This document shows positions 18,767-27,044 of a stretch of DNA of 64,000 nt, piece after piece. A program made the position numbers and the translations under genes. Source of the DNA: Aeromonas sobria. GTDB lineage: Bacteria > Pseudomonadota > Gammaproteobacteria > Enterobacterales > Aeromonadaceae. The stretch covers positions 27,660 to 91,659 of the forward strand of contig NZ_CDBW01000036.1 in NCBI RefSeq assembly GCF_000820145.1. The letters run 5' to 3'. Each line of letters opens with the position of its first letter. Positions within the stretch are counted from its first letter, which is position 1. The notes beneath the pieces were generated by a model, which had not been told where the DNA came from, ran no database searches, and saw nothing but the letters and a program-made list of their open reading frames with translations.

Positions 18767-19294
18767 TCAGGCGCCCTTTTTATGATCCAGTTGCAGATTC
18801 AGCTGGAGAATGTTGACCACCTGCGGGCCAAGGATACCAGCTTGTGTGGCCGACTTGACCTGCTCCGTCAGTTGGGCGGGATCCAGTCCACGTTCTTTGG
18901 CGACGCGGTCGACCTGAGCCAGCACCGCATCCAACGGCAGGTGGGGATCGAGGCCGGAGGCGGAGCGGGTCAGCATGGCGGGGGAGCTGGTTTCAGGCTG
19001 TGCCTTGGCGGCCTGTTCGGCAAACTCGGCCCGCAGTGGTGAACTCATCCCCAGATTGCTGGCGCTGCCGCCAATGGTGTTGAAGTCGCTGGCGGAGGGG
19101 CGGGGATGGAAGTAGTCAGCCCGCTCGAATTTCTGCCCCAGCAGGGCGCTACCGATCAGTTGCTGCTTGCTGTCGGTCAGCTGGCTGCCGTTGGCCTGCC
19201 AGGGGAACAGCAGTTGGGCCAGCCCGGTGACCGCCAGCGGATAACCCACGCCCAGCAGCAGGGTCAGGGTCAACAGGGTTCTGATTGCTATCAT
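18767..19294 (-). CDS. kdpC: Potassium-transporting ATPase KdpC subunit
   Basis: 175 residues with one N-terminal membrane helix (IRTLLTLTLLLGVGYPLAVTGLAQLLFP) and a periplasmic domain. Family motifs include GSALLGQKF, YFHPRPSASDFNTIGGSASNLG and DPHLPLDAVLAQVDRVAKERGL. KdpC stabilises and may help gate the KdpFABC pump. It lies 62 bases downstream of kdpB. A short GGGCGCC/GGCGCCC hairpin covers its stop codon (18759-18776) and might reduce read-through into kdpDE. Confidence 0.97.
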   Translation of the reverse strand: MIAIRTLLTLTLLLGVGYPLAVTGLAQLLFPWQANGSQLTDSKQQLIGSALLGQKFERADYFHPRPSASDFNTIGGSASNLGMSSPLRAEFAEQAAKAQPETSSPAMLTRSASGLDPHLPLDAVLAQVDRVAKERGLDPAQLTEQVKSATQAGILGPQVVNILQLNLQLDHKKGA

Positions 19295-19356
19295 GATTCT
19301 CTTGCTCCAAAAGGATGGCTGGGGATGCGGGTCTGCCCCGCATCCCGGTTATGTCG

Positions 19357-21414
19357 TTACACCAGACCCAGGCCGGTAATGACCAGATCGATCAGCTTGA
19401 TGCCAATGAAAGGCACCAGCAGACCACCGACCCCGTAGATCAACAGGTTGCGGCGCAGCAGACTGGCGGCCGAGCCTTTCAGGTCGACACCACGCAGTGC
19501 CAGCGGCACCAGCGCCACAATGATCAGGGCGTTGAAGATGATGGCCGACAGGATGGCGCTCTGCGGGCTGCCCAGCTGCATCAGGTTCAGTACCCCCAGC
19601 TGCGGGTAGGCGGCGATGAACAGGGCTGGCAGGATGGCAAAGTACTTGGCCACGTCGTTGGCGATGGAGAAGGTGGTCAGGGCGCCACGGGTCACCAGCA
19701 GCTGTTTGCCGACCAGCACCACGTCCAGCAGCTTGGTGGGGTTTGAGTCGAGATCCACCAGATTGCCCGCCTCCTTGGCGGCCTGGGTACCCTCGTTCAT
19801 GGCCAACCCCACGTCAGCCTGCGCCAGCGCGGGCGCGTCGTTGGCGCCGTCACCGCACATGGCGACCAGACGGCCATCGGCCTGCTCCTGCCGGATATAG
19901 GCGAGCTTCTTCTCCGGCGTCGCTTCGGCGATGAAGTCATCCACCCCGGCTTCGGCGGCGATGGCGGCGGCGGTTTTCGGGTTGTCACCGGTGATCATCA
20001 CGGTACGGATCCCCATATGGCGCAGGATCTGGAAGCGAGCCTTGATACCGGGCTTGATGATGTCCTTGAGGTAGACCACCCCCAGCAGTTTCTCCTGAGT
20101 GCAGACCAGCAGCGGAGTCCCACCCTGACGGGCGATGCTGTCGACTGACTTGAGCACCAGCTCAGGCACCGCCTTGCGGTCGAGGGAGAGGTAGTTGAGT
20201 ACCGCATCCACCGCACCCTTGCGATATTGATGACCGTTGCGATCCAGTCCGCTCAGCCGGGTTTCGGCGCTGAAGGGGATCACCTTGTCGCTCTCCAGCT
20301 GGCTCGGCTTGGCCATGCTCTTGCTGGCCAGAGTCAGGATGGATTTGCCCTCTGGGGTGTTGTCACCCAGCGAGGCCAGCATGGCGGCTTGTGCCAGCAG
20401 GGCGGGGTCGACGCCGGGTGCCGGGATCAGCTCATCCGCCATCCGGTTGCCGAAGGTGATGGTGCCGGTCTTGTCCAGCAGCAGGGTGCGCACGTCACCG
20501 GCCGCTTCTACGGCACGGCCAGACTTGGCGATGACGTTCAGCTTCACCAGTCGATCCATACCGGCAATGCCGATGGCGGAGAGCAGACCGCCGATGGTGG
20601 TCGGGATCAGGGTGATGAAGAGGGCGATCAGGTAGAGGCGCGGCACCTGGGTGCCGTTGTAGTCGAGGAACCAGGGCAGGGTCGCGACTACCAGCAGGAA
20701 GATCAGGGTTAGTCCCACCAGCAGGGCGTCGAGCGCCATCTCGTTGGGGGTCTTCTGACGTTTGGCCCCTTCCACCAGTGCGATCATCCGGTCCAGCGTG
20801 CTCTCGCCCGGATTGTTGCTGACGCGCACCCAGATCTCGTCGGAGACCACTGTGGTGTTGCCGGTCACGCCGCTGCGGTCGGTACCCGACTCGCGAATGA
20901 CGGGAGCGGATTCACCGGTGATGGCGGCCTCGTTGACCGAGGCGATCCCTGCTACCACTTCACCATCTGCCGGGATCATCTCGCCGCTGCGTACCAGCAC
21001 CAGATCACCCTTCATCAGGCTGGTGGCAGCTACCCACTCGCCCTGACCATCTTTGGTATCTGTCACCCGACGGGCCTTGAGCTGGCTCATGCCCTCTTTC
21101 AGGCTGTCAGCTCTCGCCTTGCCGCGCCCCTCGGCCAGCGTTTCTGCGAAGTTGGCAAACCAGAGGGTGAGCCAGAGCCAGGCAGTCAGCTGCCAGGCCA
21201 GCGAGGGGGCGACGCCGGAGAGCGGCTGCCCCAGCAGAGACTCCACGGTGGCCATCACGGCAGCCAGCCAGAGGGTGAACAGTATGGGGCTGCCAAACAG
21301 CGCCTTGGGATTGAAGCGATAGAGGGCCTCAACCATGGCCTGGATGATCTGTGATTTCTGTTTCTTGCCCTTCACCTGCATGGTGTCGGAACTCATTGCA
21401 GTGGACTTGCTCAT
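19357..21414 (-). CDS. kdpB: Potassium-transporting ATPase ATP-binding subunit KdpB
   Basis: 685 residues, a P-type ATPase catalytic subunit. The phosphorylation motif DKTGTIT has its aspartate at about residue 314. TGES (actuator), the nucleotide-domain KGAVDA and the hinge MCGDGANDAPAL are all present. It hydrolyses ATP to drive potassium import through KdpA. The ribosome site GGGAG lies inside the 22-codon reading frame that fills the kdpA-kdpB gap. Confidence 0.98.
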   Translation of the reverse strand: MSKSTAMSSDTMQVKGKKQKSQIIQAMVEALYRFNPKALFGSPILFTLWLAAVMATVESLLGQPLSGVAPSLAWQLTAWLWLTLWFANFAETLAEGRGKARADSLKEGMSQLKARRVTDTKDGQGEWVAATSLMKGDLVLVRSGEMIPADGEVVAGIASVNEAAITGESAPVIRESGTDRSGVTGNTTVVSDEIWVRVSNNPGESTLDRMIALVEGAKRQKTPNEMALDALLVGLTLIFLLVVATLPWFLDYNGTQVPRLYLIALFITLIPTTIGGLLSAIGIAGMDRLVKLNVIAKSGRAVEAAGDVRTLLLDKTGTITFGNRMADELIPAPGVDPALLAQAAMLASLGDNTPEGKSILTLASKSMAKPSQLESDKVIPFSAETRLSGLDRNGHQYRKGAVDAVLNYLSLDRKAVPELVLKSVDSIARQGGTPLLVCTQEKLLGVVYLKDIIKPGIKARFQILRHMGIRTVMITGDNPKTAAAIAAEAGVDDFIAEATPEKKLAYIRQEQADGRLVAMCGDGANDAPALAQADVGLAMNEGTQAAKEAGNLVDLDSNPTKLLDVVLVGKQLLVTRGALTTFSIANDVAKYFAILPALFIAAYPQLGVLNLMQLGSPQSAILSAIIFNALIIVALVPLALRGVDLKGSAASLLRRNLLIYGVGGLLVPFIGIKLIDLVITGLGLV

Positions 21415-21483
21415 TTAGAAAGCTCCCAGCATCAGATAGTTGGCCATTGGCATCCGGATGGTGATCGACAGGGTCAGGTTCAT
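21415..21483 (-). other. 22-codon ORF filling the kdpA-kdpB gap
   Basis: Encodes MNLTLSITIRMPMANYLMLG and then AF-stop. Its ATG overlaps the kdpA stop (ATGA at 21483-21480 side, sharing base 21483) and its TAA is directly followed by the kdpB ATG at 21414. The exact fit suggests ribosomes run from kdpA through it into kdpB. It could be a small membrane peptide, a coupling device, or chance. Confidence 0.4.
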
Positions 21484-23177
21484 CAGAACGCCCCTCCGAT
21501 CAGGCTCAGATGTTCGGCCACTGGGCCCAGTGCCAGCACCGGCAGGAAGGAGAGACCACCTATCAGCAGGACGGTGATGATCAGCAGGGTAATGAACAGC
21601 GGGCCGCTGATGGGGAAGTCCCCTTCGCTCGTCTCCTGACGTGGCGCGCGGGCCAGCTGACCGGCAATGGCCAGTACCGGAATGATGTAGCCGAAGCGAC
21701 CGAGCAGCATGGCCAGACCGATGGCGATGCACTGCCAGTTGTCACCGGCGGCAAAGCCGGCGAAGGCGGAGCCGTTGTTGCCGGCAGCCGAGGCGTAGGC
21801 ATAGATGAGGCGTGACAGGCCGTGCGGGCCATCATGGCCGATGATGGTGCTGGCATCTGGCATCAACAGAGTGATACCTCCGATCACCAAAACACCCACC
21901 GGCATCACCAGCATGCTGGCGACCACCCACTTCATCTCGGTGATGCCGAGGCGTTTGCCCAGATAGGTCGGGGTACGCCCCACCATCAGGCCGCACAGGA
22001 ACACGGTCAGCAGCACGAACAGCATCATGCCGTAGATACCGGCACCCACGCCGCCGAACACCACTTCACCCAGCAGCATGTTGATCATGGCGACCATACC
22101 GGCGAGGGGGGCAAAGCTGTCGTGCATGGCGTTGACCGAACCGTTGGAGGCGGCGGTGGTCGCCACTTCCCAGATGCTGGAGAGCACAGGGCCGAAGCGG
22201 CTCTCCTTGCCTTCCCAGTTGCCTGCCATATTGCTGGCGTCAGTGGTGAGGTGGGCGAGGGCCGGATCCAGTTTCATCTCCTGAGTGATGGAGACTAAGA
22301 GCCCCAGCACCAGCATGAGGGTCATGGCGCCGAGAATGGCACGGCTGTGGGCCATGTCTTTCACGTAGCGGCCCAGCGTAAAGACCATGGCGGCGGCGAT
22401 GGTGAGCAGAGTGACCATCTCCAGCCAGTTGGAGAGGGCGGTCGGGTTCTCGAACGGGTGGGCCGAGTTGATGCCGAAGAAGCCGCCGCCGTTGGAGCCG
22501 AGCTGCTTGATGGCGATCTGCGAGGCCGCCGGGCCGAGCGGCAGCAGCTGCTCCTGACCTTCCAAACCGTGGAACGGCAGATAGGCGGAGAGGCTTTGCG
22601 GCACCCCTTGCCACACCAGCACCAGCGCCATGATCAGCGCGATTGGCAGCAGCACGTAGAGGCAGAAACGCACCAGATCCTGCCAGAAGTTGCCAAGGTT
22701 GATGGTCTGCTGGCGGGCGATACCGCGGAACAGCGCGACTGCAACGGCGGCGCCCGTCCCTGCGGAGACGAAGTTCTGGGTGGTCAGGCCCACCATCTGG
22801 CTGAAGTAGGAGAGGCTGGCCTCACCGGAATAGGCTTGCCAGTTAGTGTTGGTCATAAAGCTGACCGCGGTGTTGAAGGCGAGTTGCCAGCTCAGACCCG
22901 GCAGTTGTTGCGGGTTGAGGGGCAGCAACCCCTGCGCCATCAGGATCAGGAACAGCAGGCCGAAACCGGCGCCGTTGAAGGCCAGCAGGCTGAGGGTGTA
23001 GGACTTCCAGTCCTGCTCCCGACCATCGGTGCCGCAGCAAGCCAGAGTGGCGCGCTCGACCGGTGCCAGCCAGCGGGTTTTGCCTTCAAATACCCAGTAG
23101 ATGTAGTTGCCCAGCAGCGGTGCCGGCAGCAGAACCAGCAGCACGAAAGCCACCGGATAGATTACTTCTTGCCACAT
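21483..23177 (-). CDS. kdpA: Potassium-transporting ATPase potassium-binding subunit KdpA
   Basis: 564 residues, polytopic, the channel-like subunit that binds potassium. Selectivity-filter-type loops are visible as FMTNTNWQAYSGE, GSNGGGFFGINSAHPFENP, ASNGSVNAMHDSFAP and AAGNNGSAFAGF, one per repeat as expected in the KtrB/KdpA superfamily. The ribosome site is GAGG before the ATG. It follows kdpF by 10 bases. Confidence 0.98.
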   Translation of the reverse strand: MWQEVIYPVAFVLLVLLPAPLLGNYIYWVFEGKTRWLAPVERATLACCGTDGREQDWKSYTLSLLAFNGAGFGLLFLILMAQGLLPLNPQQLPGLSWQLAFNTAVSFMTNTNWQAYSGEASLSYFSQMVGLTTQNFVSAGTGAAVAVALFRGIARQQTINLGNFWQDLVRFCLYVLLPIALIMALVLVWQGVPQSLSAYLPFHGLEGQEQLLPLGPAASQIAIKQLGSNGGGFFGINSAHPFENPTALSNWLEMVTLLTIAAAMVFTLGRYVKDMAHSRAILGAMTLMLVLGLLVSITQEMKLDPALAHLTTDASNMAGNWEGKESRFGPVLSSIWEVATTAASNGSVNAMHDSFAPLAGMVAMINMLLGEVVFGGVGAGIYGMMLFVLLTVFLCGLMVGRTPTYLGKRLGITEMKWVVASMLVMPVGVLVIGGITLLMPDASTIIGHDGPHGLSRLIYAYASAAGNNGSAFAGFAAGDNWQCIAIGLAMLLGRFGYIIPVLAIAGQLARAPRQETSEGDFPISGPLFITLLIITVLLIGGLSFLPVLALGPVAEHLSLIGGAF

Positions 23178-23187
23178 ATCGGTTTCC

Positions 23188-23265
23188 TCACTCGTGACTG
23201 CGCGTGAGTGCGCGCAGCAGATAGACCATTAAGGCGAGGACGAGCAGCAGATATAGCCAATTCAT
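23188..23265 (-). CDS. kdpF: KdpF small membrane subunit
   Basis: 25 residues, MNWLYLLLVLALMVYLLRAL then TRSHE. It is one hydrophobic helix with a positively charged end, the size and place of KdpF at the head of kdpABC. KdpF stabilises the complex. The ribosome site is GGAGTCGAT directly before the ATG, with short spacing. Confidence 0.9.
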   Translation of the reverse strand: MNWLYLLLVLALMVYLLRALTRSHE

Positions 23266-23348
23266 ATCGACTCCATTGAGATAATTTGCGCCGAGAGTCG
23301 ATGTAAATCCCTATCGACCTCGTTGGTGTAATTGACGTTGAAAGGGTA

Positions 23349-23408
23349 TGTAAAACAGGCGTAAAGGCGCCATAAAGCGCCATGTGGCAGGCGTAAAATC
23401 GGCGTAAA
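23349..23408 (-). promoter_or_regulatory. KdpE half-site array upstream of kdpF
   Basis: On the minus strand, TTTAC(G/A) or TTTATG half-sites occur at 23408-23403, 23397-23392, 23376-23371, 23365-23360 and 23354-23349. Neighbours are separated by exactly five bases, so three adjacent pairs match the E. coli KdpE pattern TTTATA-N5-TTTACA. The whole array keeps an 11-base step with one weak position near 23382. It lies 84-143 bases upstream of the kdpF start. Confidence 0.8.
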
Positions 23409-23446
23409 GAACGGCGGTTTTGCGAGATAAATGGCGAGGAGGGATC

Positions 23447-23471
23447 AAAAAACCCGGCCTGAGCCGGGTTT
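23447..23471 (-). terminator. Rho-independent terminator after gor
   Basis: AAACCCGGC (23450-23458) pairs with GCCGGGTTT (23463-23471), loop CTGA. On the minus strand the hairpin is followed by a run of six T (complement of 23447-23452). Confidence 0.9.
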
Positions 23472-23532
23472 GGGTGAAGGGTTACATCGTTGTCGAAGCT
23501 GGTTGCTCGTGACAGGCCAACTTCATCCGCCC

Positions 23533-24882
23533 TTAGCGCATTGTCACGAACTCTTCGGCACTGGTCGGATGGATAGCAACGCAGTTGTCGAAGTCTGCCT
23601 TGGTGGCGCCCATCTTCATGGCGACGCCGAAGCCCTGCAGGATTTCGTCCATCGCAAAGCCTATACCGTGCAGACCGACTACCTTCTCTTCCGGGCCGAC
23701 ACAGACCAGCTTCATCCGGGTGGGTTGGCGATGCTGGGTCAGCGCCGAGTACATGGCGGTGAACTGGCTGCTGTAGACCTTCACCTGATCTTCACCGTAT
23801 TCGGCGATGGCTTCCGGTTCGGTCAGGCCGATGGTGCCGATGGGCGGGTGGCTGAACACCACGGTCGGCACCAGATCGTAGTTGAGGTGCTCGTTCGGCT
23901 TGTTGTTGAACAGCCGCTCACTGAGGCGACGGCCCGCAGCAACGGCTACCGGGGTGAGCTGGATGCGACCTGTGTTGTCACCCACCGCATAGATGTTGGC
24001 GACGGCGGTGTTCTGAAACTTGTCGGTCGGGATAAAGCCCTTCTCGTCCAGCGCTATGCCTGCGGCAGCCAGATTGAGGTTGTCGGTGGCAGGTGCGCGG
24101 CCGATGGCCCAGATCAGGCAGTCGACGGTGAGGTGGCGACCATCTTCCAGCTGCAGGGTCAGGCTGTTGTCGGCGTTCTTGAGCACGGCTTTGGGAATGG
24201 CGTGGGTGTGCAGCTTGGGCCCTTCATGCGCCATGATTTCGACCAGTGTCTCATGGATCATGGGGTCGAAGTTGCGCAGCGGGGCGTGCTTGCGTACCAC
24301 CAGATGGGTCTCGGAGCCCAGCGCCTGCATCACGCCCGCGATCTCGACTGCGATGTAGCCCGCACCCACCACGGCAACCCGCTTGGGTTGGCTTTGCAGG
24401 TCAAAGAAACCGTCAGAGTCGATACCCAGCTCGGCACCCGGGATCGCCGGAATTTCCGGGCGGCCACCGGTAGCGATCAGAATGTGATCGGCGGTGTAGT
24501 GCTCGCCATTGACCTCGATGGTGTTGCTGCTGACGAAGCGGGCGAAGCCCTTGATCACCGTAATCTGGTTCTTGCCCAGCACGTTCTGATAGGACTGGTG
24601 AATGCGGCCGATGTAGGCCTGGCGGGACTCGACCAGCTTGGCCCAGTTGAAGTGGTTGAGGGTGGTGTCAAAGCCGTAGTCGGCGCCATATTTCAGGGCA
24701 TCGGCGATTTGGCCGGCATACCACATGGCCTTCTTCGGTACGCAGCCGACGTTGACGCAGGTTCCACCCAACTCTTTGGCTTCAATCAGGGCAACTTTTT
24801 TACCGTACATGGCAGCTCGGTTGGCAGAGGCGATACCGCCGCTGCCGCCGCCGATGGCGATATAGTCAAAATGCTGTGCCAT
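23533..24882 (-). CDS. gor: Glutathione-disulfide reductase
   Basis: 449 residues, a cytoplasmic flavoprotein that reduces oxidised glutathione with NADPH. The FAD-binding fingerprint IGGGSGGIASANRA is at the N-terminus and the redox-active disulfide in GGTCVNVGCVPKK near residues 39-51. The NADPH-binding GAGYIAVEIAG follows, and the C-terminal active-site His-Glu in AIHPTSAEEFVTMR. It is a single gene with its own terminator. Confidence 0.98.
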   Translation of the reverse strand: MAQHFDYIAIGGGSGGIASANRAAMYGKKVALIEAKELGGTCVNVGCVPKKAMWYAGQIADALKYGADYGFDTTLNHFNWAKLVESRQAYIGRIHQSYQNVLGKNQITVIKGFARFVSSNTIEVNGEHYTADHILIATGGRPEIPAIPGAELGIDSDGFFDLQSQPKRVAVVGAGYIAVEIAGVMQALGSETHLVVRKHAPLRNFDPMIHETLVEIMAHEGPKLHTHAIPKAVLKNADNSLTLQLEDGRHLTVDCLIWAIGRAPATDNLNLAAAGIALDEKGFIPTDKFQNTAVANIYAVGDNTGRIQLTPVAVAAGRRLSERLFNNKPNEHLNYDLVPTVVFSHPPIGTIGLTEPEAIAEYGEDQVKVYSSQFTAMYSALTQHRQPTRMKLVCVGPEEKVVGLHGIGFAMDEILQGFGVAMKMGATKADFDNCVAIHPTSAEEFVTMR

Positions 24883-24935
24883 TGCGAGGTTCTCCGCTCA
24901 TTAAGAATGCAATCACAGCATGATGGGGATAAAGC

Positions 24936-24957
24936 CGCTGGCTCACAAGAGCCAGCG
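24936..24957 (-). terminator. Hairpin after the histidine kinase gene
   Basis: CGCTGGCTC (24936-24944) and GAGCCAGCG (24949-24957), loop ACAA, immediately after the minus-strand stop at 24959. The tail is GGCTTTATC, so termination may be weak. Confidence 0.55.
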
Positions 24958-24958
24958 T

Positions 24959-26926
24959 TCAGTTATGTTGGATCGGCAGGCGAATATGGAACTGGGCACC
25001 ATTGCCCGGCTCGCTGATGCAGTTGATGCGGCCACGGAGCAGTTGCACCACCAGATTGTAAATGATGTGGGTGCCCAGCCCGCTGCCACCCTGACCCCGC
25101 TTGGAGGTGACGAAGGGGTCGAAGATGCGCGGCAGTATCTCCGGTGGTATGCCACGGCCATTGTCCGAATAGTCGATCAGCAGGTCTTCTCCCTGTTGCT
25201 CCACCTTGATGGTGATTTTTTTTGGTTTGTCCCAGTTGTCGAAACCGTGGTTGATGGAGTTGAGGATCAGGTTGGAGTAGATCTGGGTAAAACTGCCGGG
25301 GAAGGAGAAGGTCGACAGCTTGGGATCGCACTGGATATCTACTTCGCACTGGCTCTTCTTCAGTTTGTGGCCGAGGGAGACCACCACCTGATGAAGGTTG
25401 TCGGCGAGACTGAAGTTGTAGCGTGCTTCAGATGACTGATCGACGGCCACCTGCTTGAAGCTGGCGATAAGCTCCGAGGCGCGGCGCAGGTTGCTCTGCA
25501 GCAGTTGCATTGACTCATCGAGGTTGACGGTGAACTCGGTGAGATAGGAGCGTGACAATTGCTTGGAGTCGATGTGTGACTTGAAGTCAGCAACCCGCTC
25601 CTGCAGGTAGGAGGAGGCGGTCACGCTGATGCCGATCGGGGTGTTGATCTCGTGCGCCACCCCGGCCACCAGTGAACCGAGGGAGGCCATCTTCTCCGAC
25701 TCCACCAGGGTTTGTTGGGCCTGTTTCAGGTCGTCGTACGCCTTGCCCAGCTGGTTGTTGGCTTCGCTCAGGCTGCGGGTACGCTCCACCACCTTGCCCT
25801 CCAGCTGTTCGTTGAGCTGGATAATCTCCCGCTCGACCTTTTTCAGCTGGGTGATGTCGTAGCCAAACCCGATCTGGTACTTGAGATTGGGGCCATCGTA
25901 GAAGGGCACGAAGGTCCACTGCAGCACCAGCTCGTGTTCCTGCTGGTCATGCATGATGACCTCTTTGTCCGATAGCGAACCATCTGCTGACAAAATGTCG
26001 GTAATCTCTGCCCGCTTGTTCGGACTAACAAACAGATCCAGCCAGTTGTGCTGCAACAGCTCCTGCTGGTGGTAGCCGGTCAGCAGGATGGCTGCCGGGT
26101 TGATGCTGGCGATGGTCAGGTTCGGCTCCATGCAACAGATGATCATGTTGGCGGAGTTGATCAGAGTGGCGGAGAAATCCCGCTCCTGTTGCAGCTGTTC
26201 GACCGCTTGATGGCGGGCAACCAGTTCGTCACGCAGTCGGGTGCGCATCTGGTTGAGGGTCGAGACCAGGGTATCCAGCTCATCCATTTTTTGGCGTGGT
26301 TGTGGTCGCCCTTCCAGCTCAAGTTCCATATCGAGGCGGTCGAGATTGAATTTCTGGGCATAGTTGGCAATGCGATTGATGTGTCTGACCACCAGGTAGT
26401 AAATGATGATCAGGATACAAAATGAGACCACCAGGGTCTTGATGGTCTGGCTGACCATGATCAGCACCGATTTTTCGATGAGGCGCTGGTAGATCTGCTC
26501 AAGGGAGGCCGCGACGAACAGTTTTCCGACGATTTCCCCCTGATAGGTGAGGTTAAATTCGCGGGAGATATCGTAGCTTTCCCGCTCGACCCCCTGGGTC
26601 AGCAGCGGCACTTCGGAGTTGCCGAGCATCTCCTTGACCATCACGAACTGCATGTTGGGCAGGTTCATGATCCCTTCGATCTGCACCTTGACCTGCTCTT
26701 CATCAAGGTTCCACAAACTGGCGGCGATGGGTTGCAGAAAGGAGGCTTCGATTTGGCCGATGCTGTCTTCGATAACGGCGACATCCTTGCGGTAATCCCA
26801 AGCGAGCTGAAGAGCCGTGATGATCAGCGCCAGTACGGTACTGCACACCAGAATGTAGGAGAGCAGGCGGTATGAGAGCCCGTTACGGCCCACGGCCTTG
26901 GCGGTCTTGGAGAAGAGTCCTGACAT
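24959..26926 (-). CDS. PAS-domain sensor histidine kinase (orphan)
   Basis: 655 residues. Two membrane helices (about 19-42 and 172-196) flank a periplasmic sensor domain. A HAMP-like linker, a PAS domain (about 250-365, with LINSANMIICCMEPNLTIASINPAAILLTGY and VPFYDG...IGFGYDIT), a coiled coil and the kinase core follow. The phosphoacceptor is His425 in VAHEINTPIGISVT. ATP-binding boxes read NLILNSINHGFDNW, DNGRGIP and GGSGLGTHIIYNLV. No response regulator is adjacent, so the partner and signal are unknown. Confidence 0.92.
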   Translation of the reverse strand: MSGLFSKTAKAVGRNGLSYRLLSYILVCSTVLALIITALQLAWDYRKDVAVIEDSIGQIEASFLQPIAASLWNLDEEQVKVQIEGIMNLPNMQFVMVKEMLGNSEVPLLTQGVERESYDISREFNLTYQGEIVGKLFVAASLEQIYQRLIEKSVLIMVSQTIKTLVVSFCILIIIYYLVVRHINRIANYAQKFNLDRLDMELELEGRPQPRQKMDELDTLVSTLNQMRTRLRDELVARHQAVEQLQQERDFSATLINSANMIICCMEPNLTIASINPAAILLTGYHQQELLQHNWLDLFVSPNKRAEITDILSADGSLSDKEVIMHDQQEHELVLQWTFVPFYDGPNLKYQIGFGYDITQLKKVEREIIQLNEQLEGKVVERTRSLSEANNQLGKAYDDLKQAQQTLVESEKMASLGSLVAGVAHEINTPIGISVTASSYLQERVADFKSHIDSKQLSRSYLTEFTVNLDESMQLLQSNLRRASELIASFKQVAVDQSSEARYNFSLADNLHQVVVSLGHKLKKSQCEVDIQCDPKLSTFSFPGSFTQIYSNLILNSINHGFDNWDKPKKITIKVEQQGEDLLIDYSDNGRGIPPEILPRIFDPFVTSKRGQGGSGLGTHIIYNLVVQLLRGRINCISEPGNGAQFHIRLPIQHN

Positions 26927-27002
26927 GGCGTCCTTGCGGTCTGGATAGTGTTTTTTTTAGTTTAACTGCTTCATGCACTTATGTCGTCTTTCCTGAGCGT
27001 CA

Positions 27003-27028
27003 TAAAAAAGGCCCCTGGTCGGGGCCTT
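27003..27028 (-). terminator. Rho-independent terminator of the efflux operon
   Basis: AAGGCCCC (27008-27015) pairs with GGGGCCTT (27021-27028), loop TGGTC. On the minus strand it is followed by TTTTTT. Confidence 0.9.
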
Positions 27029-27044
27029 GATATGCTGTTGATGA

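Noticed and set aside
18759..18776. GGGCGCC/GGCGCCC hairpin with T-run as a terminator
   Set aside because: The T-run is on the plus strand while kdpC and kdpD are on the minus strand; no plus-strand gene ends here.
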